The notes: generated by a model from the sequence alone, not told the origin. A stretch of 64,000 bases of DNA from Catenulispora pinisilvae (GCF_015356865.1 NZ_JAAFZA010000025.1:1-64000); one strand, 5' to 3'. Shown: positions 25,798-35,556, counted from the stretch's first letter. Numbers and translations are program-made.

Positions 25798-27120
25798 ATG
25801 CCCCAGCCGTCCGATCAGCACCGAATGAAGGGCCGGGTCCGGTCGGCTCGGCCCGCAGTCGCGGCGGCCGTGGCCGCCGGCCTCGTCCTGGCGGCCACCG
25901 GGTGCGGCAGCGGCAGCGGCTCCGGCTCCGGCTCGAAGGCCTCCGGCGGTCCGGTGAACCTCACCTACCGGATCTGGGACAGCACCCAGCAGACCGGGAT
26001 GCAGCACATAGTCGACGCCTTCCAGCAGGCGAACCCGAACATCCACGTGCGGATCGAGCTGGTGGCGAACAAGGAGTACTGGACCAAGCTCCAGGCCGAC
26101 GCCACCGCGGGCAGCGCGCCGGACGTGTTCTGGATGAACGGCCCGAACGCGCAGCTCTACGAGTCGAACAAGCAGCTGCTGGCGCTGTCTTCGAATGTGC
26201 TCAAGCAGAACGGCGTGGACCTCGCGAACTATCCCGCCGCGCTGAACCAGCTGTACAACCTCGGCGGCACCCAGTACGGGATCCCGAAAGACTTCGACAC
26301 GGTCGGGCTCTGGTACAACAAGAAGCTCTTCGACGCCGCCGGCCTGAAGTATCCGGACGCGAGCTGGACCTGGCAGGACGTGCAGAACGCGGCGAAGAAG
26401 CTGACGGACGCGTCCAAGGGGCAGTACGGCATCCTCGCGCCGCCGTACGGCCAGGAGAACTACTACGACACGATCTTCCAGGCCGGCGGGTATGTGATCG
26501 CCCCGGGCGGCAAGTCCTCCGGCTATGCCAAGCCCGAGGCGCAGGCCGGCCTGAAGTTCTGGTCGGACCTGGTCAAGGACGGCTACTCGCCGTCGCTGAA
26601 GTCGATGACCGACACCTTCGCGGCGCAGCAGTTCGAGTCGGGCAAGATCGGCATGTACTACGCGGGCAGCTGGAACTGTATGGAGTTCTCCAAGAGCGAC
26701 ACCATCAAGGACAGCGTCGACGTCGCGGTGCTGCCGCAGGGCGTCAAGAAGGCCACCGTGATCCACGGACTGGCCAACGTCGGCTACGCCAAGACCAAGC
26801 ACCCGGCCGAGGTCGAGAAGTTCCTGGCCTTCCTGGGCTCGAAGCAGGCCAATGAGATCGAGGCCAAGGACTCGGGCGTCATCCCGGCGTACAACGGCAC
26901 GCAGCAGGCGTGGGTGGCTTCGTTCCCGAACTTCCACGTGCAGTCCTACCTCGACGAGCTGCCCTACGCGGTGGCCTACCCGACCTCGAAGAACACCAGC
27001 GCGTGGCAGAACCAGGAGGCGGCCGTCCTGGCCCCGGCCTGGGACGGGGGCGAGGACATCGGGACCGCGGCCCAGCAGCTGGCGACCATGATGAACACCG
27101 CGTTGAGCAAGGAACAGTGA
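25798..27120 (+). CDS. CUT1-type sugar-binding lipoprotein, cassette A
   Basis: The 440-residue protein has a signal peptide with lipobox LAATGC and a Gly/Ser-rich tether (GSGSGSGS), then a periplasmic-binding-protein fold (family 1 extracellular sugar-binding). Blocks shared with the cassette B binder include APDVFWMNGPN, YGIPKDFDTVGLWYNK and VIPAYNGTQQ. The role is capture of a mono- or oligosaccharide outside the membrane for the two permeases downstream. ATG at 25798 is preceded by gaggagc. First gene of the four-gene cassette. Confidence 0.92.
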   Translation: MPQPSDQHRMKGRVRSARPAVAAAVAAGLVLAATGCGSGSGSGSGSKASGGPVNLTYRIWDSTQQTGMQHIVDAFQQANPNIHVRIELVANKEYWTKLQADATAGSAPDVFWMNGPNAQLYESNKQLLALSSNVLKQNGVDLANYPAALNQLYNLGGTQYGIPKDFDTVGLWYNKKLFDAAGLKYPDASWTWQDVQNAAKKLTDASKGQYGILAPPYGQENYYDTIFQAGGYVIAPGGKSSGYAKPEAQAGLKFWSDLVKDGYSPSLKSMTDTFAAQQFESGKIGMYYAGSWNCMEFSKSDTIKDSVDVAVLPQGVKKATVIHGLANVGYAKTKHPAEVEKFLAFLGSKQANEIEAKDSGVIPAYNGTQQAWVASFPNFHVQSYLDELPYAVAYPTSKNTSAWQNQEAAVLAPAWDGGEDIGTAAQQLATMMNTALSKEQ

Positions 27121-27122
27121 CG

Positions 27123-28097
27123 ATGGCGGCAAAGATCCAACAGGCGCCGCGGACGCTTACGGCGACCCGCTCACCGCACCGCGAACGGGTCCGCCGGTGC
27201 CGCAACCGGTCCGAACACGCCTGGGCCTACCTGATGATCGCCCCGGTGACCATCGGTCTCGGACTCTTCTATCTGTGGCCCATCGTGCAGACCTTCTATT
27301 ACAGCTTCACCCAATCCGGTCCGTTCGGCGGGCACCAATGGATCGGAGCCGCCAACTATCGCGCGCTGGCGCACGACTCCTCGGTGACCCAGTCGGCGCT
27401 GAACACCGTCTTCTACACGGTGTTGCAGCTGGCCGGGATCCCGCTGGCCGTCTTCGTGGCCGCGCTGCTGAACCAGCGCGGTCTGCGGGGCCGGTCCGTC
27501 TACCGGGTGATCTACTTCCTGCCGGTGGTCACCATGCCGGTCGCGGCGGCGATGGTGTGGCGCTGGATGTACCAGGGCGACAACGGCATCATCAACCATC
27601 TGCTGTCCGGGTTCGGGATCGCCGGACCGCACTGGGTGTCCGATCCGTCCACCGCGATGTACGCACTGGCGGCGGTCGGGATCTGGATGGCCTTCGGTAC
27701 CAACCTGGTCATCTTCCTGGCCGGACTTCAGGGCATCCCGGCCGAATACTACGAGGCGGCCAAGGTCGACGGCGCCAGTGCGACCCGGACCTTCTTCCGG
27801 ATCACCGTGCCGATGCTGACCCCCAGCATCTTCTTCGCCACGGTGCTCACGGTCATCAACTCGCTCCAACTGTTCGACCTCGTCTACATGATGATGGGCA
27901 CCCCCTCGGACGCCACCGGACAGTCGAACCCGGCGATGCCGCACGTGCAGACCATCGCCTCGCTGTTCTACGAGAAGGCGTTCATCGAGCACGACACCGG
28001 GTTCGGCGCGGCCGTCGCGTTCGTCCTGGTCGCGTTCATCCTGCTGGTGACCGTCGTGCAGTTCCGGTTGCAGAAGAAGTGGGTGCACTATGCCTGA
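27123..28097 (+). CDS. Sugar ABC permease (MalF/UgpA type), cassette A
   Basis: The 324-residue inner-membrane protein has a basic N terminus, then helix AWAYLMIAPVTIGLGLFYL. The EAA loop is PAEYYEAAKVDGASATRTFF. It ends FRLQKKWVHYA, the typical MalF/UgpA-type tail. The start lies two bases after the binder's stop; a GTG two codons earlier would overlap it. The next permease overlaps its 3' end by eight bases, indicating coupled translation. Confidence 0.92.
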   Translation: MAAKIQQAPRTLTATRSPHRERVRRCRNRSEHAWAYLMIAPVTIGLGLFYLWPIVQTFYYSFTQSGPFGGHQWIGAANYRALAHDSSVTQSALNTVFYTVLQLAGIPLAVFVAALLNQRGLRGRSVYRVIYFLPVVTMPVAAAMVWRWMYQGDNGIINHLLSGFGIAGPHWVSDPSTAMYALAAVGIWMAFGTNLVIFLAGLQGIPAEYYEAAKVDGASATRTFFRITVPMLTPSIFFATVLTVINSLQLFDLVYMMMGTPSDATGQSNPAMPHVQTIASLFYEKAFIEHDTGFGAAVAFVLVAFILLVTVVQFRLQKKWVHYA

Positions 28098-28944
28098 CCT
28101 CGCCTCCTCCCGCCGGCCTCGTTCCGGCGAGCGCGGCCGCCTGATCGCCACGCACACGGTGCTGATCGTCGGCGGGCTCGTGATGCTCGGCCCGTTCGTC
28201 TGGGAACTGCTGACCTCGCTCAAGCCGTTCGGCGAGACGACCCAGAACCCGCCGACGATCCTGCCGCACCACTGGCAGCTGTCGAACTATTCGAAGGTGT
28301 TCCAGTCCCTGCCCTTCGGACGCCAGTTCCTCAACACGGTCGTGATGACCGTCGGACGGACGCTGGCGCAGCTGGTGTTCTGCTCGATGGCCGGGTACGC
28401 GTTCGCCCGGATGCGGTTCCGCGGCGCCAACGTCCTGTTCGGATTGTTCCTGTCGGTGTTGATGGTTCCGGGGCTGCTGTTCCTGATCCCGCAGTACGTG
28501 CTGCTGGAGCGCCTCGGCTGGCTGAACACCATGCAAGGGCTGATCGTCCCCGGCATGTTCAGCGCCTTCGGCGTGTTCCTGCTCCGCCAGGTCTTCATGG
28601 CGATGCCGTACGAGACCGAGGAAGCCGCCCGGATCGACGGTGCCAACCCGTTCCAGATCTTCTGGCGGATCATGCTGCCGTTGGCCCGCCCCGGTCTGGC
28701 CGCACTGGCGATCCTGTCCGCCCTGTCGGCCTGGAACGACCTGATGTTCCCGCTGGTCGTCACCACCGACCCGAACAAGATGACCCTCTCGGCGGGCCTG
28801 GCCACACTGCAAGGCGAGCACTTCACCGACTACTCGGTTCTGATGGCCGGCGCCCTGATGGCGACCGCGCCGATGATCGTCGTCTTCCTGGTCCTGCAGA
28901 AGCAGTTCGTGCAGGGCATCGCGTTCACCGGAAGCAAGGGCTGA
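28090..28944 (+). CDS. Sugar ABC permease (MalG/UgpE type), cassette A
   Basis: The 284-residue inner-membrane permease has helix HTVLIVGGLVMLGPFVWELL and the following TSLKP block typical of MalG-like subunits. The EAA loop is YETEEAARIDGANPFQIFW, and the end is FVQGIAFTGSKG. It overlaps the preceding permease by eight bases. No ATPase gene follows, so a shared ATPase is expected. Confidence 0.92.
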   Translation: MPDLASSRRPRSGERGRLIATHTVLIVGGLVMLGPFVWELLTSLKPFGETTQNPPTILPHHWQLSNYSKVFQSLPFGRQFLNTVVMTVGRTLAQLVFCSMAGYAFARMRFRGANVLFGLFLSVLMVPGLLFLIPQYVLLERLGWLNTMQGLIVPGMFSAFGVFLLRQVFMAMPYETEEAARIDGANPFQIFWRIMLPLARPGLAALAILSALSAWNDLMFPLVVTTDPNKMTLSAGLATLQGEHFTDYSVLMAGALMATAPMIVVFLVLQKQFVQGIAFTGSKG

Positions 28945-28947
28945 CAT

Positions 28948-30180
28948 ATGACGGACACCCCAGACCTGCGGCTCGGTGTGGTCGGCCTGGGCATGCGCTC
29001 GGACCTGGCCGAGCTGGCGCACCGGCCCGGCGCCGGGTCACGGATCGCAGCCGTCTGCGATCCCGATCCGACGCGGCGTGCCGAGGCCCCGGCCCGCTTC
29101 GGCCCCGAGGTGGCGACGACCTCGGATCCTGGAGCCCTGGCCGCGATGGACCTGGACGCGGTCTTCGTGCTGAGCCCGGACCACACCCACGAGGAGGTCG
29201 GCGTCGCCCTGCTCGAAGCCGGCGTCCCGATCTTCCTGGAGAAGCCGATGGCGATCACCACCGACGGGTGCGATCGCCTCCTCACAGCGGCCCGGAAGTC
29301 CGGCGCGCGGCTATATGTGGGGCACAACATGCGCCACCTGCCGGTGATCACCGCGATGCGCGAGCTCATCGTCTCCGGCGCCGTCGGCGAGGTGAAGGCG
29401 ATCTGGTGCCGCCACTTCGTCGGCAACGGCGGCGACTTCTACTTCAAGGACTGGCACGCCGACCGCCGCAACACCACCGGGCTGCTGCTCCAGAAGGGCG
29501 CCCACGACATCGACGTCATCCACTGGCTGGCCGACGGCTACACCCGAAGGGTCACCGGCATGGGCGGTCTTGCCGTCTACGGCCAGATAGACGACCGCCG
29601 CCCGCCGAGCGGAGGCCTGATGATCGAGTGGCTGGACCCGGAGCACAACTGGCCGCCGCTGCGCCAGACCGGACTCAACCCGGTCGTCGACGTCGAGGAC
29701 CTGTCGATGGTGCACATGCAGCTCGACAACGGCGTCTACGCCAGCTACGAGCAATGCCACTTCACCCCCGACTACTGGCGGAACTACACCGTCATCGGTA
29801 CCGAGGGGCGGCTGGAGAACTTCGGCGACGGCGCCGACGGCTCGGTCATCAAGGTGTGGAACCGCCGCGGCGACTACCGCCCCGAACCCGACCTCACCGT
29901 TCCGGTCCAGACCCCCCAGGGCACGCACGGCGGCGCGGACCCGTTGCTGGTGGCCGAATTCCTGGAGTTCGTCCGCCACGGCGGCACGACCCTGACCTCG
30001 CCGGTCGCGGCCCGCGAGGCCGTCGCCACCGGGTACGCCGCGACGATGTCACTGCGGGACGGCAGCAGTCCCAGGGACATCGATCCCGTAGCCGACGACC
30101 TCGCCGAGTACTTCGCCACCGGGCAGACCGAATCAGGACAGGTCCCGACCGCCCTCGATCCCCCGTGTGTGCTTACTTGA
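28948..30180 (+). CDS. Gfo/Idh/MocA-family oxidoreductase, cassette A
   Basis: The 410-residue cytoplasmic NAD(P)-dependent sugar oxidoreductase has a Rossmann N-terminal domain (LRLGVVGLGMRSDLAELA), the hallmark EKPMAI that contacts the cofactor and substrate, and the C-terminal alpha/beta domain with KGAHDIDVIHWLADGY, carrying the probable catalytic Asp/His. Members oxidise hydroxyls on sugars, inositols or amino sugars. The translational position three bases after the permease means it likely processes the imported sugar. The 3' end overlaps the convergent hydrolase gene by eight bases. It is paralogous to the protein encoded at 37321-38544. Confidence 0.9.
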   Translation: MTDTPDLRLGVVGLGMRSDLAELAHRPGAGSRIAAVCDPDPTRRAEAPARFGPEVATTSDPGALAAMDLDAVFVLSPDHTHEEVGVALLEAGVPIFLEKPMAITTDGCDRLLTAARKSGARLYVGHNMRHLPVITAMRELIVSGAVGEVKAIWCRHFVGNGGDFYFKDWHADRRNTTGLLLQKGAHDIDVIHWLADGYTRRVTGMGGLAVYGQIDDRRPPSGGLMIEWLDPEHNWPPLRQTGLNPVVDVEDLSMVHMQLDNGVYASYEQCHFTPDYWRNYTVIGTEGRLENFGDGADGSVIKVWNRRGDYRPEPDLTVPVQTPQGTHGGADPLLVAEFLEFVRHGGTTLTSPVAAREAVATGYAATMSLRDGSSPRDIDPVADDLAEYFATGQTESGQVPTALDPPCVLT

Positions 30181-30907
30181 GGTGCCGGGCGAAGAAGGCG
30201 AAGGCGGAATCAGCCGCTGACTGCGGAACGCCGGTGTGACCACCCATGTTGGCGCACAGGGTCTTCTCCTTGGAGCCGAAGGCGTCGAACAGGTCCAGCG
30301 CCATCTGCCGGTCGTTTCCCTCGTCGTCCCACTGCAACAGGACGTGCAGTGGGATGGTGATCCGGCGGGCCTCCTCGAACGTGGCCCGGGGCACGTAGCT
30401 CCCGGCGAAGAGATCGGCCGCCACGATGCGCGGGTCGACCGCCGCCAGCCGGACGCCGACGGCGATCACTCCCCCCGCGAAGCCGACCGGGCCGCCGGTC
30501 TCCGGCAGGGCGAGCAGCGCGTCCAGGGTGGTCCGCCATTCCGGGACGGCCTGTTCGACCAGCGGCAGGACCAGCCGGTCGATGATGTCGTCACTGACGG
30601 GTTCGCCGGCGGCCAGGGACTGCCGCAAGTCGGCGCGGGCCTGATCGACGACGTCCAGACGAGGCCGGTCACCGTTTCCGGGGAGCTCGATGGTGGCTGT
30701 GGCGAAGCCGTTCGCCGCGGCGTACCGGGCTCGCGCGGCCAGCCGCGGGTACATCCGGTCCAGCCCCAGTCCGCCGGGGTGACCGAGCAGGATCAGCGGC
30801 GTCGGCGACGCCGATGGGGGCGTCCACAGGATGCCGGGGATCTCGCCGAGGGTGAAGCGGCGTTCGGCGATGTCGCCGTCAAGACGCTGCTCAGAGGTGA
30901 ACTGCAT
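30173..30907 (-). CDS. Alpha/beta-hydrolase-fold protein lacking the nucleophilic serine
   Basis: The 244-residue cytoplasmic protein resembles the dienelactone-hydrolase-like/FrsA-like group: oxyanion strand PLILLGHPGGLGLD, acid strand HVLLQWDDEGND and catalytic-type His in MGGHTGVP. Where the family has a GxSxG nucleophile elbow, it reads VGFAGGVIAVGV with no serine or cysteine. The DNA at 30465-30485 is clear, so this is not an obvious frameshift. It may be a non-catalytic binding protein or use an unusual nucleophile. It lies between the two uptake cassettes, convergent with cassette A. Confidence 0.7.
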   Translation of the reverse strand: MQFTSEQRLDGDIAERRFTLGEIPGILWTPPSASPTPLILLGHPGGLGLDRMYPRLAARARYAAANGFATATIELPGNGDRPRLDVVDQARADLRQSLAAGEPVSDDIIDRLVLPLVEQAVPEWRTTLDALLALPETGGPVGFAGGVIAVGVRLAAVDPRIVAADLFAGSYVPRATFEEARRITIPLHVLLQWDDEGNDRQMALDLFDAFGSKEKTLCANMGGHTGVPQSAADSAFAFFARHLK

Positions 30908-31110
30908 GGTCGTGCCTTTCGGGAGTGCGGGGATGGCGCTCCCGGACGACCTATCGCCCGGCCGTGACCCCAGAGGGGAGCACCCATGTCGATGTCGCGT
31001 TCACGGATACCACCTCCTCTTCATGTCGCACGGCTTCCAGCACTCTATCAGTGCCGCAGCCTTCCGAGATTGTTCGCCGCGGGTCCTCGACCCATTAACA
31101 GGGCTCTGCC
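30908..31110. other. Divergent gap before the metallophosphoesterase
   Basis: 203 bp between the divergent hydrolase-fold and metallophosphoesterase genes. No clear operator, hairpin or ribosome site was recognised. Confidence 0.4.
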
Positions 31111-32700
31111 ATGCTCGCTGCCATGACCGATCCGGCTGCGCAGGACTGCTGTGGTCTCACCCGTCGCGACCTTGGCCGGCTCGCCGCCGCGGGCGCCGGA
31201 GCGGGAATGGTCCTGCCGGGCCTGCTGCCCGCGCCGGCCGCCGCCGCGGCCGCTCAGGGGGTGTTCCCGCAGGACCTGGAGATGGTGACCGTCACTGACG
31301 CCAGCTTCATCCTGACCTGGTACACCGCCGCCGCGGCGCCACCCGCGATCCCGTACCAGCCCGGCCAGGAGCCGGCCGCGGTGGCCTGCGACGGCGTCGT
31401 GCGGTACGGCACACACCCGGACCGCCTGGACCGGCAGGCGGTGCAGCGGCACGGCGACACCGCCTACCACCAAGTGGAAGTCGACGGGCTGCGGCCCGGG
31501 ACGACCTACTACTACCAGGCCCTGTCCGCAGGGGTGCCGGCGACGCCGCGGATGCTGCCGCAACTGACGTTTCCGGCCGGGGGACTGGTCATCCCGCCTG
31601 ATCCCACCAACAGCCAGCTGCTGGCGATCCTCGCCCAGCTGCTGTCCTCCGGTGTCGTGCTATCCGCCGCCCCGGGGCAGGTCACAACCCTGGTACCGCC
31701 GCGCGGCCGACACCTGTTCTCGCTCGCGCTGGCCAACGACCTGCACATCGGCGAGACCGTGAGCGGGCTGGCCACCGCGGATTTCCCGCCCGGGTTCAGC
31801 CAGGCACCGGGTCTGCCGCCGTATCCGGAGGTGATGGCGGAGTCGATGATCGCCGACGCCGGCCGGCGCGGCGCCGATGTGCTGCTCGTCGCCGGCGACC
31901 TCAGCTCCGCCGCGCTGCCGGCCGAGCTGGCGGGCTCCAAGCAGCTGCTCGACCGGTTCGGCCGCCTGACCCTCGACGGCCGATTGGACGCCGGCCGGTA
32001 TGTCGTCGCCCGCGGCAACCATGACCAGCCGAAGACCGGCGCCGGGTATCAGAGCTGTCCGGCGGTCGGCGACACCGGATACAACGATTGCCTGCCGACC
32101 GTCTACGACCTGCCGCAGGGCCGCCTCACCAGCACGCACCTGGCCGGCCTGCGGATCGTCGGCCTGGACACCACGACCTTGAACACCCCCGGCGGTGCCC
32201 TCGACGACGCGCAGTTCGCGGAGCTGACCGAGATCCTCGCCGATGACCGGCACTGCCCGACGCTGGTGTTCGGCCACCATCCCGTCACCGACGCCTCGGC
32301 CGTGTCCACGATCGCCGGCCCGGCCTTCGACCTGGCCCGCCCCGACGCGGCCCGGCTGCAAGCACTGTATGCCAGGACGCCGGGCGTGTTCCTGCACCAC
32401 GCCGGTCACACCCACCGCAACCTGCGCACCACCTCGCCCGTGGCGGCCGGGGTCGACTTCTTGGAAGTCGCCGCGACCAAGGAGTACCCGGGAGGGTTCG
32501 CGCTGCTGAAGGTGTACGAGGGCGGATACATGGCCAACTTCTACAAGTCCTCTGCCGCCCTGGCCCGGCAATGGAGCCAGACCACCAGCGGTGAGTACCT
32601 GGGCCTGTACCCGGCCTACACGCTCGGCACGGCCGCCGACCGGAACCACGTAGCGAACCGGGACTTCACGCGGCTCTCAGCGCTGCACCAGCACCGGTAG
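31111..32700 (+). CDS. Secreted calcineurin-like metallophosphoesterase
   Basis: The 529-residue protein has a Tat-type signal (TRRDLGRLAAAGAGAGM). An N-terminal fibronectin-like domain of purple-acid-phosphatase type follows (~55-155, GDTAYHQVEVDGLRPGTTYYY). The catalytic domain shows the full dimetal set: LANDLHIG, VAGDLSS, ARGNHDQ, FGHHPV and HAGHTHRN. It probably releases phosphate from extracellular phosphoesters; the substrate is unknown. An alternative ATG at 31123 (MTDPAAQ) is equally possible because neither start has a convincing ribosome site. It stands alone between the hydrolase-fold gene and the convergent ROK regulator. Confidence 0.88.
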   Translation: MLAAMTDPAAQDCCGLTRRDLGRLAAAGAGAGMVLPGLLPAPAAAAAAQGVFPQDLEMVTVTDASFILTWYTAAAAPPAIPYQPGQEPAAVACDGVVRYGTHPDRLDRQAVQRHGDTAYHQVEVDGLRPGTTYYYQALSAGVPATPRMLPQLTFPAGGLVIPPDPTNSQLLAILAQLLSSGVVLSAAPGQVTTLVPPRGRHLFSLALANDLHIGETVSGLATADFPPGFSQAPGLPPYPEVMAESMIADAGRRGADVLLVAGDLSSAALPAELAGSKQLLDRFGRLTLDGRLDAGRYVVARGNHDQPKTGAGYQSCPAVGDTGYNDCLPTVYDLPQGRLTSTHLAGLRIVGLDTTTLNTPGGALDDAQFAELTEILADDRHCPTLVFGHHPVTDASAVSTIAGPAFDLARPDAARLQALYARTPGVFLHHAGHTHRNLRTTSPVAAGVDFLEVAATKEYPGGFALLKVYEGGYMANFYKSSAALARQWSQTTSGEYLGLYPAYTLGTAADRNHVANRDFTRLSALHQHR

Positions 32701-32844
32701 CCGGGAGTGGGCGACGCCGGGCATCAGCCCTGGTGATGGGCGGCTGCCGCTTCGCCGGTCGGCCGGTGATCAGGCCGCCCCGGGAGCCCCGACATTCTGG
32801 CCGTCTACCGTTATGAGGCCCGCCCGGACGGCGCGCGCCGCACG

Positions 32845-34032
32845 TCACGCGGGCAATGGCGTCGGCGTCGGTGCCAGCGCCAGCGGCTCCGACCCGCCGG
32901 GAGCGAAGTACCGCCGCTCGACGGCGTCGAGCGCCACCCGCACGGCGCCGATCACGACCCATTCGGAGTCGAGGCTGGAGGCCACCAGCGGGGGCACCCG
33001 GACGCAGACCCGGTCCAGTTCGGCGGCGAGCTGTTGCAGCACCAGGTCGGAGGATCGGGAGATGCCTCCGCCCAGGACGACGAGTTCCGGGTCGAAGGTC
33101 AGGACCAGGGCCGCGATGCCGCCGGCCAGGGCGCGGACGTAGCGCTCGGTGGCCTTGAGGGCGGCCTGGTCGCCTTCTCGCGCGCGGGCGAACACGAACT
33201 CGGCGACCTGCTCGGGGCGGGCGTCGTGGTCGAGTCCCGGGAAACCGAGCAGGTGGGTCGGAGCCTCGGCCCAGCCGGACGCCGGCAGGGCGCCGATCTC
33301 GCCGGCGGCTCCGGTGTGGCCGCGCAGGAGCCTTCCGTCGACGATCACGCCGTTGCCGGTGCGCAGGCCGGCGTGGATGTAGACCAGGTTGTCGATGTCG
33401 CGCCCGGCGCCTCGCCAGCGTTCGGCCAGCGTCGCGGCCCGGCCGTCGTTCTCGACGACGACCGGGCACGAAACCGTGTCGGCCAGGGCTGCGGGGATGT
33501 CCACGCCGGTCCAGCCCGGCAGGGCGACGGACAGCGCGACCCGACCGGAGTGCTCGATCACGCCGCTGCTGCCGACCCCGACCTGGAGCAGCGCTCTGGG
33601 CTGGAGGCCCGCTGCTGAGCAGGCCTCGGCCAGCGCCGACTTGGCCGCCTGAAGACGTTCGGATGCCGGCGCCGCCGGGCTCACCGCCAGCCGGCTGCGC
33701 CCGTGGACCTCGCCGTCCAGATCGGTGACGAGGGCGGTCACCGCGTGCGCGCCGATGTCCAGCCCCGCGACACTTCCGGACTCGGCGCGGAACCGGAACA
33801 CGCGGGCGGGACGTCCCACGCCGTTCGGCTCGGTCGGTGCGGTCGAGGCGACCCAGCCGAGGTCGGTCAACTCCTCGGCGAGCGTCTGGATGATCGGCCG
33901 CGACAACCCCGTCTGCCGGGCCAGCACGGTCAGCGGCTGAGGCCCGGTCTTGCGCAGCGCGTCGATCACCGACAGCAGCCGCAATCGGCGCAACAACACC
34001 GAGTCGGCACCGTTGACGCTCAGCTCACTCAT
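32845..34032 (-). CDS. ROK-family transcriptional regulator
   Basis: The 395-residue protein has an N-terminal winged helix (~15-75, LTVLARQTGLSRPIIQTLAEE) and a ROK sugar-kinase-like domain (~85-375) with VAGLDIGAHAVTALVTDLDG, VENDGRAATLAER and GHTGAAGEIG. The Cys cluster that binds zinc in many ROK proteins is not present, so ligand recognition may differ. It is divergent from cassette B and is therefore the likely repressor of that cassette; NagC-like relatives sense amino sugars. ATG at 34032 is preceded by ggtggggtgg; the frame is open 44 codons further but looks non-coding. The C terminus is Pro/Thr-rich. Confidence 0.9.
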   Translation of the reverse strand: MSELSVNGADSVLLRRLRLLSVIDALRKTGPQPLTVLARQTGLSRPIIQTLAEELTDLGWVASTAPTEPNGVGRPARVFRFRAESGSVAGLDIGAHAVTALVTDLDGEVHGRSRLAVSPAAPASERLQAAKSALAEACSAAGLQPRALLQVGVGSSGVIEHSGRVALSVALPGWTGVDIPAALADTVSCPVVVENDGRAATLAERWRGAGRDIDNLVYIHAGLRTGNGVIVDGRLLRGHTGAAGEIGALPASGWAEAPTHLLGFPGLDHDARPEQVAEFVFARAREGDQAALKATERYVRALAGGIAALVLTFDPELVVLGGGISRSSDLVLQQLAAELDRVCVRVPPLVASSLDSEWVVIGAVRVALDAVERRYFAPGGSEPLALAPTPTPLPA

Positions 34033-34305
34033 GTCCACCCCACCGCTGCGGCCGTCGTCACGAGCCTCGTTCGAATATTTACAGTGACGGTGATAATCAA
34101 ACCACGCATGCGGCGGTGCACGCCAGCCGCGCCGCTGTCGGAATCGTGAGCGAGCTGCTGGCATATCAGGGCAGAGCGGCGGAATCAGCTCTCGAATCGA
34201 CTCCCGAAGTGCACGGGGTCGTTGGTGAGGGTTGACACGCCTCCTCGAATTAGTAACACTCGGCGCGAAAATAACTTCCCGTCAATCTGATCAGGGTGGT
34301 GAGAC
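34033..34305. other. Divergent promoter region of ROK regulator and cassette B
   Basis: 273 bp, relatively A/T-rich for this genome (34070-34110 and 34240-34290). Carries a good promoter candidate pointing into cassette B (34232-34259). An irregular inverted repeat around aatatttacagtgacggtga (near 34075-34095) is a possible ROK operator but is imperfect. Confidence 0.45.
34232..34259 (+). promoter_or_regulatory. Candidate promoter of cassette B
   Basis: A perfect -35 TTGACA (34232-34237), a 16-bp spacer and TAACAC (34254-34259). It lies about 50 bp before the binder start. Confidence 0.5.
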
Positions 34306-35556
34306 ATGGGCATACGCACTGTGGCGGCCGCGGCGGCTTCGTTGGCGCTGGTCGTCTCGATGGCCGCGTGTTCCAGTGGTAAGGGCTCGGCCGGCGGCAA
34401 GGTCTCGCTCAGCTACGGGGTCTGGGACGCGACCCAGGTTCCGGCCATGCAGAAGATCATCACGGCCTTCGAGGCGCAGAACCCGGACATCTCGGTGACC
34501 GTCCAGCAGACACCGTGGGCCGATTACTGGACGAAGTTGCAGGCCGCGGCGACTGGGGGAGCCGCGCCGGACGTGTTCTGGATGAACGGCCCGAATTTCC
34601 AGCTCTACGCCTCCAACAACGTCATCAAGCCGCTGACCGACCTGCACCAGGACACTTCCGTCTACCCGGCGTCGCTGGTCAAGCTCTACCAATACCAGGG
34701 CGTGCAATACGGGCTGCCCAAGGACTTCGACACCGTCGGGCTCTGGTACAACAAGGCCCTGTTCGACGCCGCCGGCGTCGCCTACCCCACCGGGGCCTGG
34801 ACCTGGGCCGATTTCCAAGCGGCAGCGAAGAAACTCACCGATCCGGCCAAGGGCGTCTACGGCGTCGGGGCCACCCTGGAGGGGCAGGAGAACTTCTACG
34901 ACACGATCTTCCAGGCCGGCGGCTACGTCGTCTCCCCGGACGGCAAGAAGTCCGGCTACGCGGACCCGAACACGATCGCGGGCCTGAAATTCTGGACCGA
35001 TCTCATCGCGGCCAAAGCATCACCGAGCCTGAAGCAGATGACGGACACCGCCCCGCTGAACATGTTCGAGTCCGGGAAGCTCGCGATGTTCTGGGGCGGC
35101 TCCTGGGACGCGAAGGCCTTCGCGACCAACGACGGCACCAAGACCGGCATCAGTGTGGCCCCGCTGCCGACCGGCGCGAAGAAGGCCACCGTCATCCACG
35201 GCCTGGCCAACGTCGTGTCCGCGCACACCGCCCACACCGCGCAAGCCGAGAAGTTCGTCCAGTTCCTCGGCTCCCAGCAGGCCGCGCAGATCGAGGCCGA
35301 CACCGGCACGGTGATCCCTGCCTACAACGGCACCCAGCAGGAGTGGGTCAAGGCCTACCCGCAGTATCAGCTGAACGTGTTCCTGGACCAGCTCCCCGAC
35401 GCCGTGCCCTTGCCGGTCTCGCGCGACACCGCAGCCTGGAACACGCTGGAGGCGAACCTGCTGACCAAGGCCTGGGACGGCAGCGAGCCGGTCGGCACCG
35501 TCGCGGCCGAACTCGCCACACAGATGAACGCCGCGCTGGCCAAGGAGGGTTCGTGA
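34306..35556 (+). CDS. CUT1-type sugar-binding lipoprotein, cassette B
   Basis: The 416-residue protein has a signal peptide with lipobox SMAAC followed by a Ser/Gly tether, and a sugar-binding-protein fold. It is a paralogue of the cassette A binder (shared APDVFWMNGPN, GLPKDFDTVGLWYNK, ATVIHGLANV). Differences concentrate between these blocks, which may reflect another ligand. ATG at 34306 is preceded by a weak ggtggtgag. It overlaps the permease start by four bases. Confidence 0.92.
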   Translation: MGIRTVAAAAASLALVVSMAACSSGKGSAGGKVSLSYGVWDATQVPAMQKIITAFEAQNPDISVTVQQTPWADYWTKLQAAATGGAAPDVFWMNGPNFQLYASNNVIKPLTDLHQDTSVYPASLVKLYQYQGVQYGLPKDFDTVGLWYNKALFDAAGVAYPTGAWTWADFQAAAKKLTDPAKGVYGVGATLEGQENFYDTIFQAGGYVVSPDGKKSGYADPNTIAGLKFWTDLIAAKASPSLKQMTDTAPLNMFESGKLAMFWGGSWDAKAFATNDGTKTGISVAPLPTGAKKATVIHGLANVVSAHTAHTAQAEKFVQFLGSQQAAQIEADTGTVIPAYNGTQQEWVKAYPQYQLNVFLDQLPDAVPLPVSRDTAAWNTLEANLLTKAWDGSEPVGTVAAELATQMNAALAKEGS

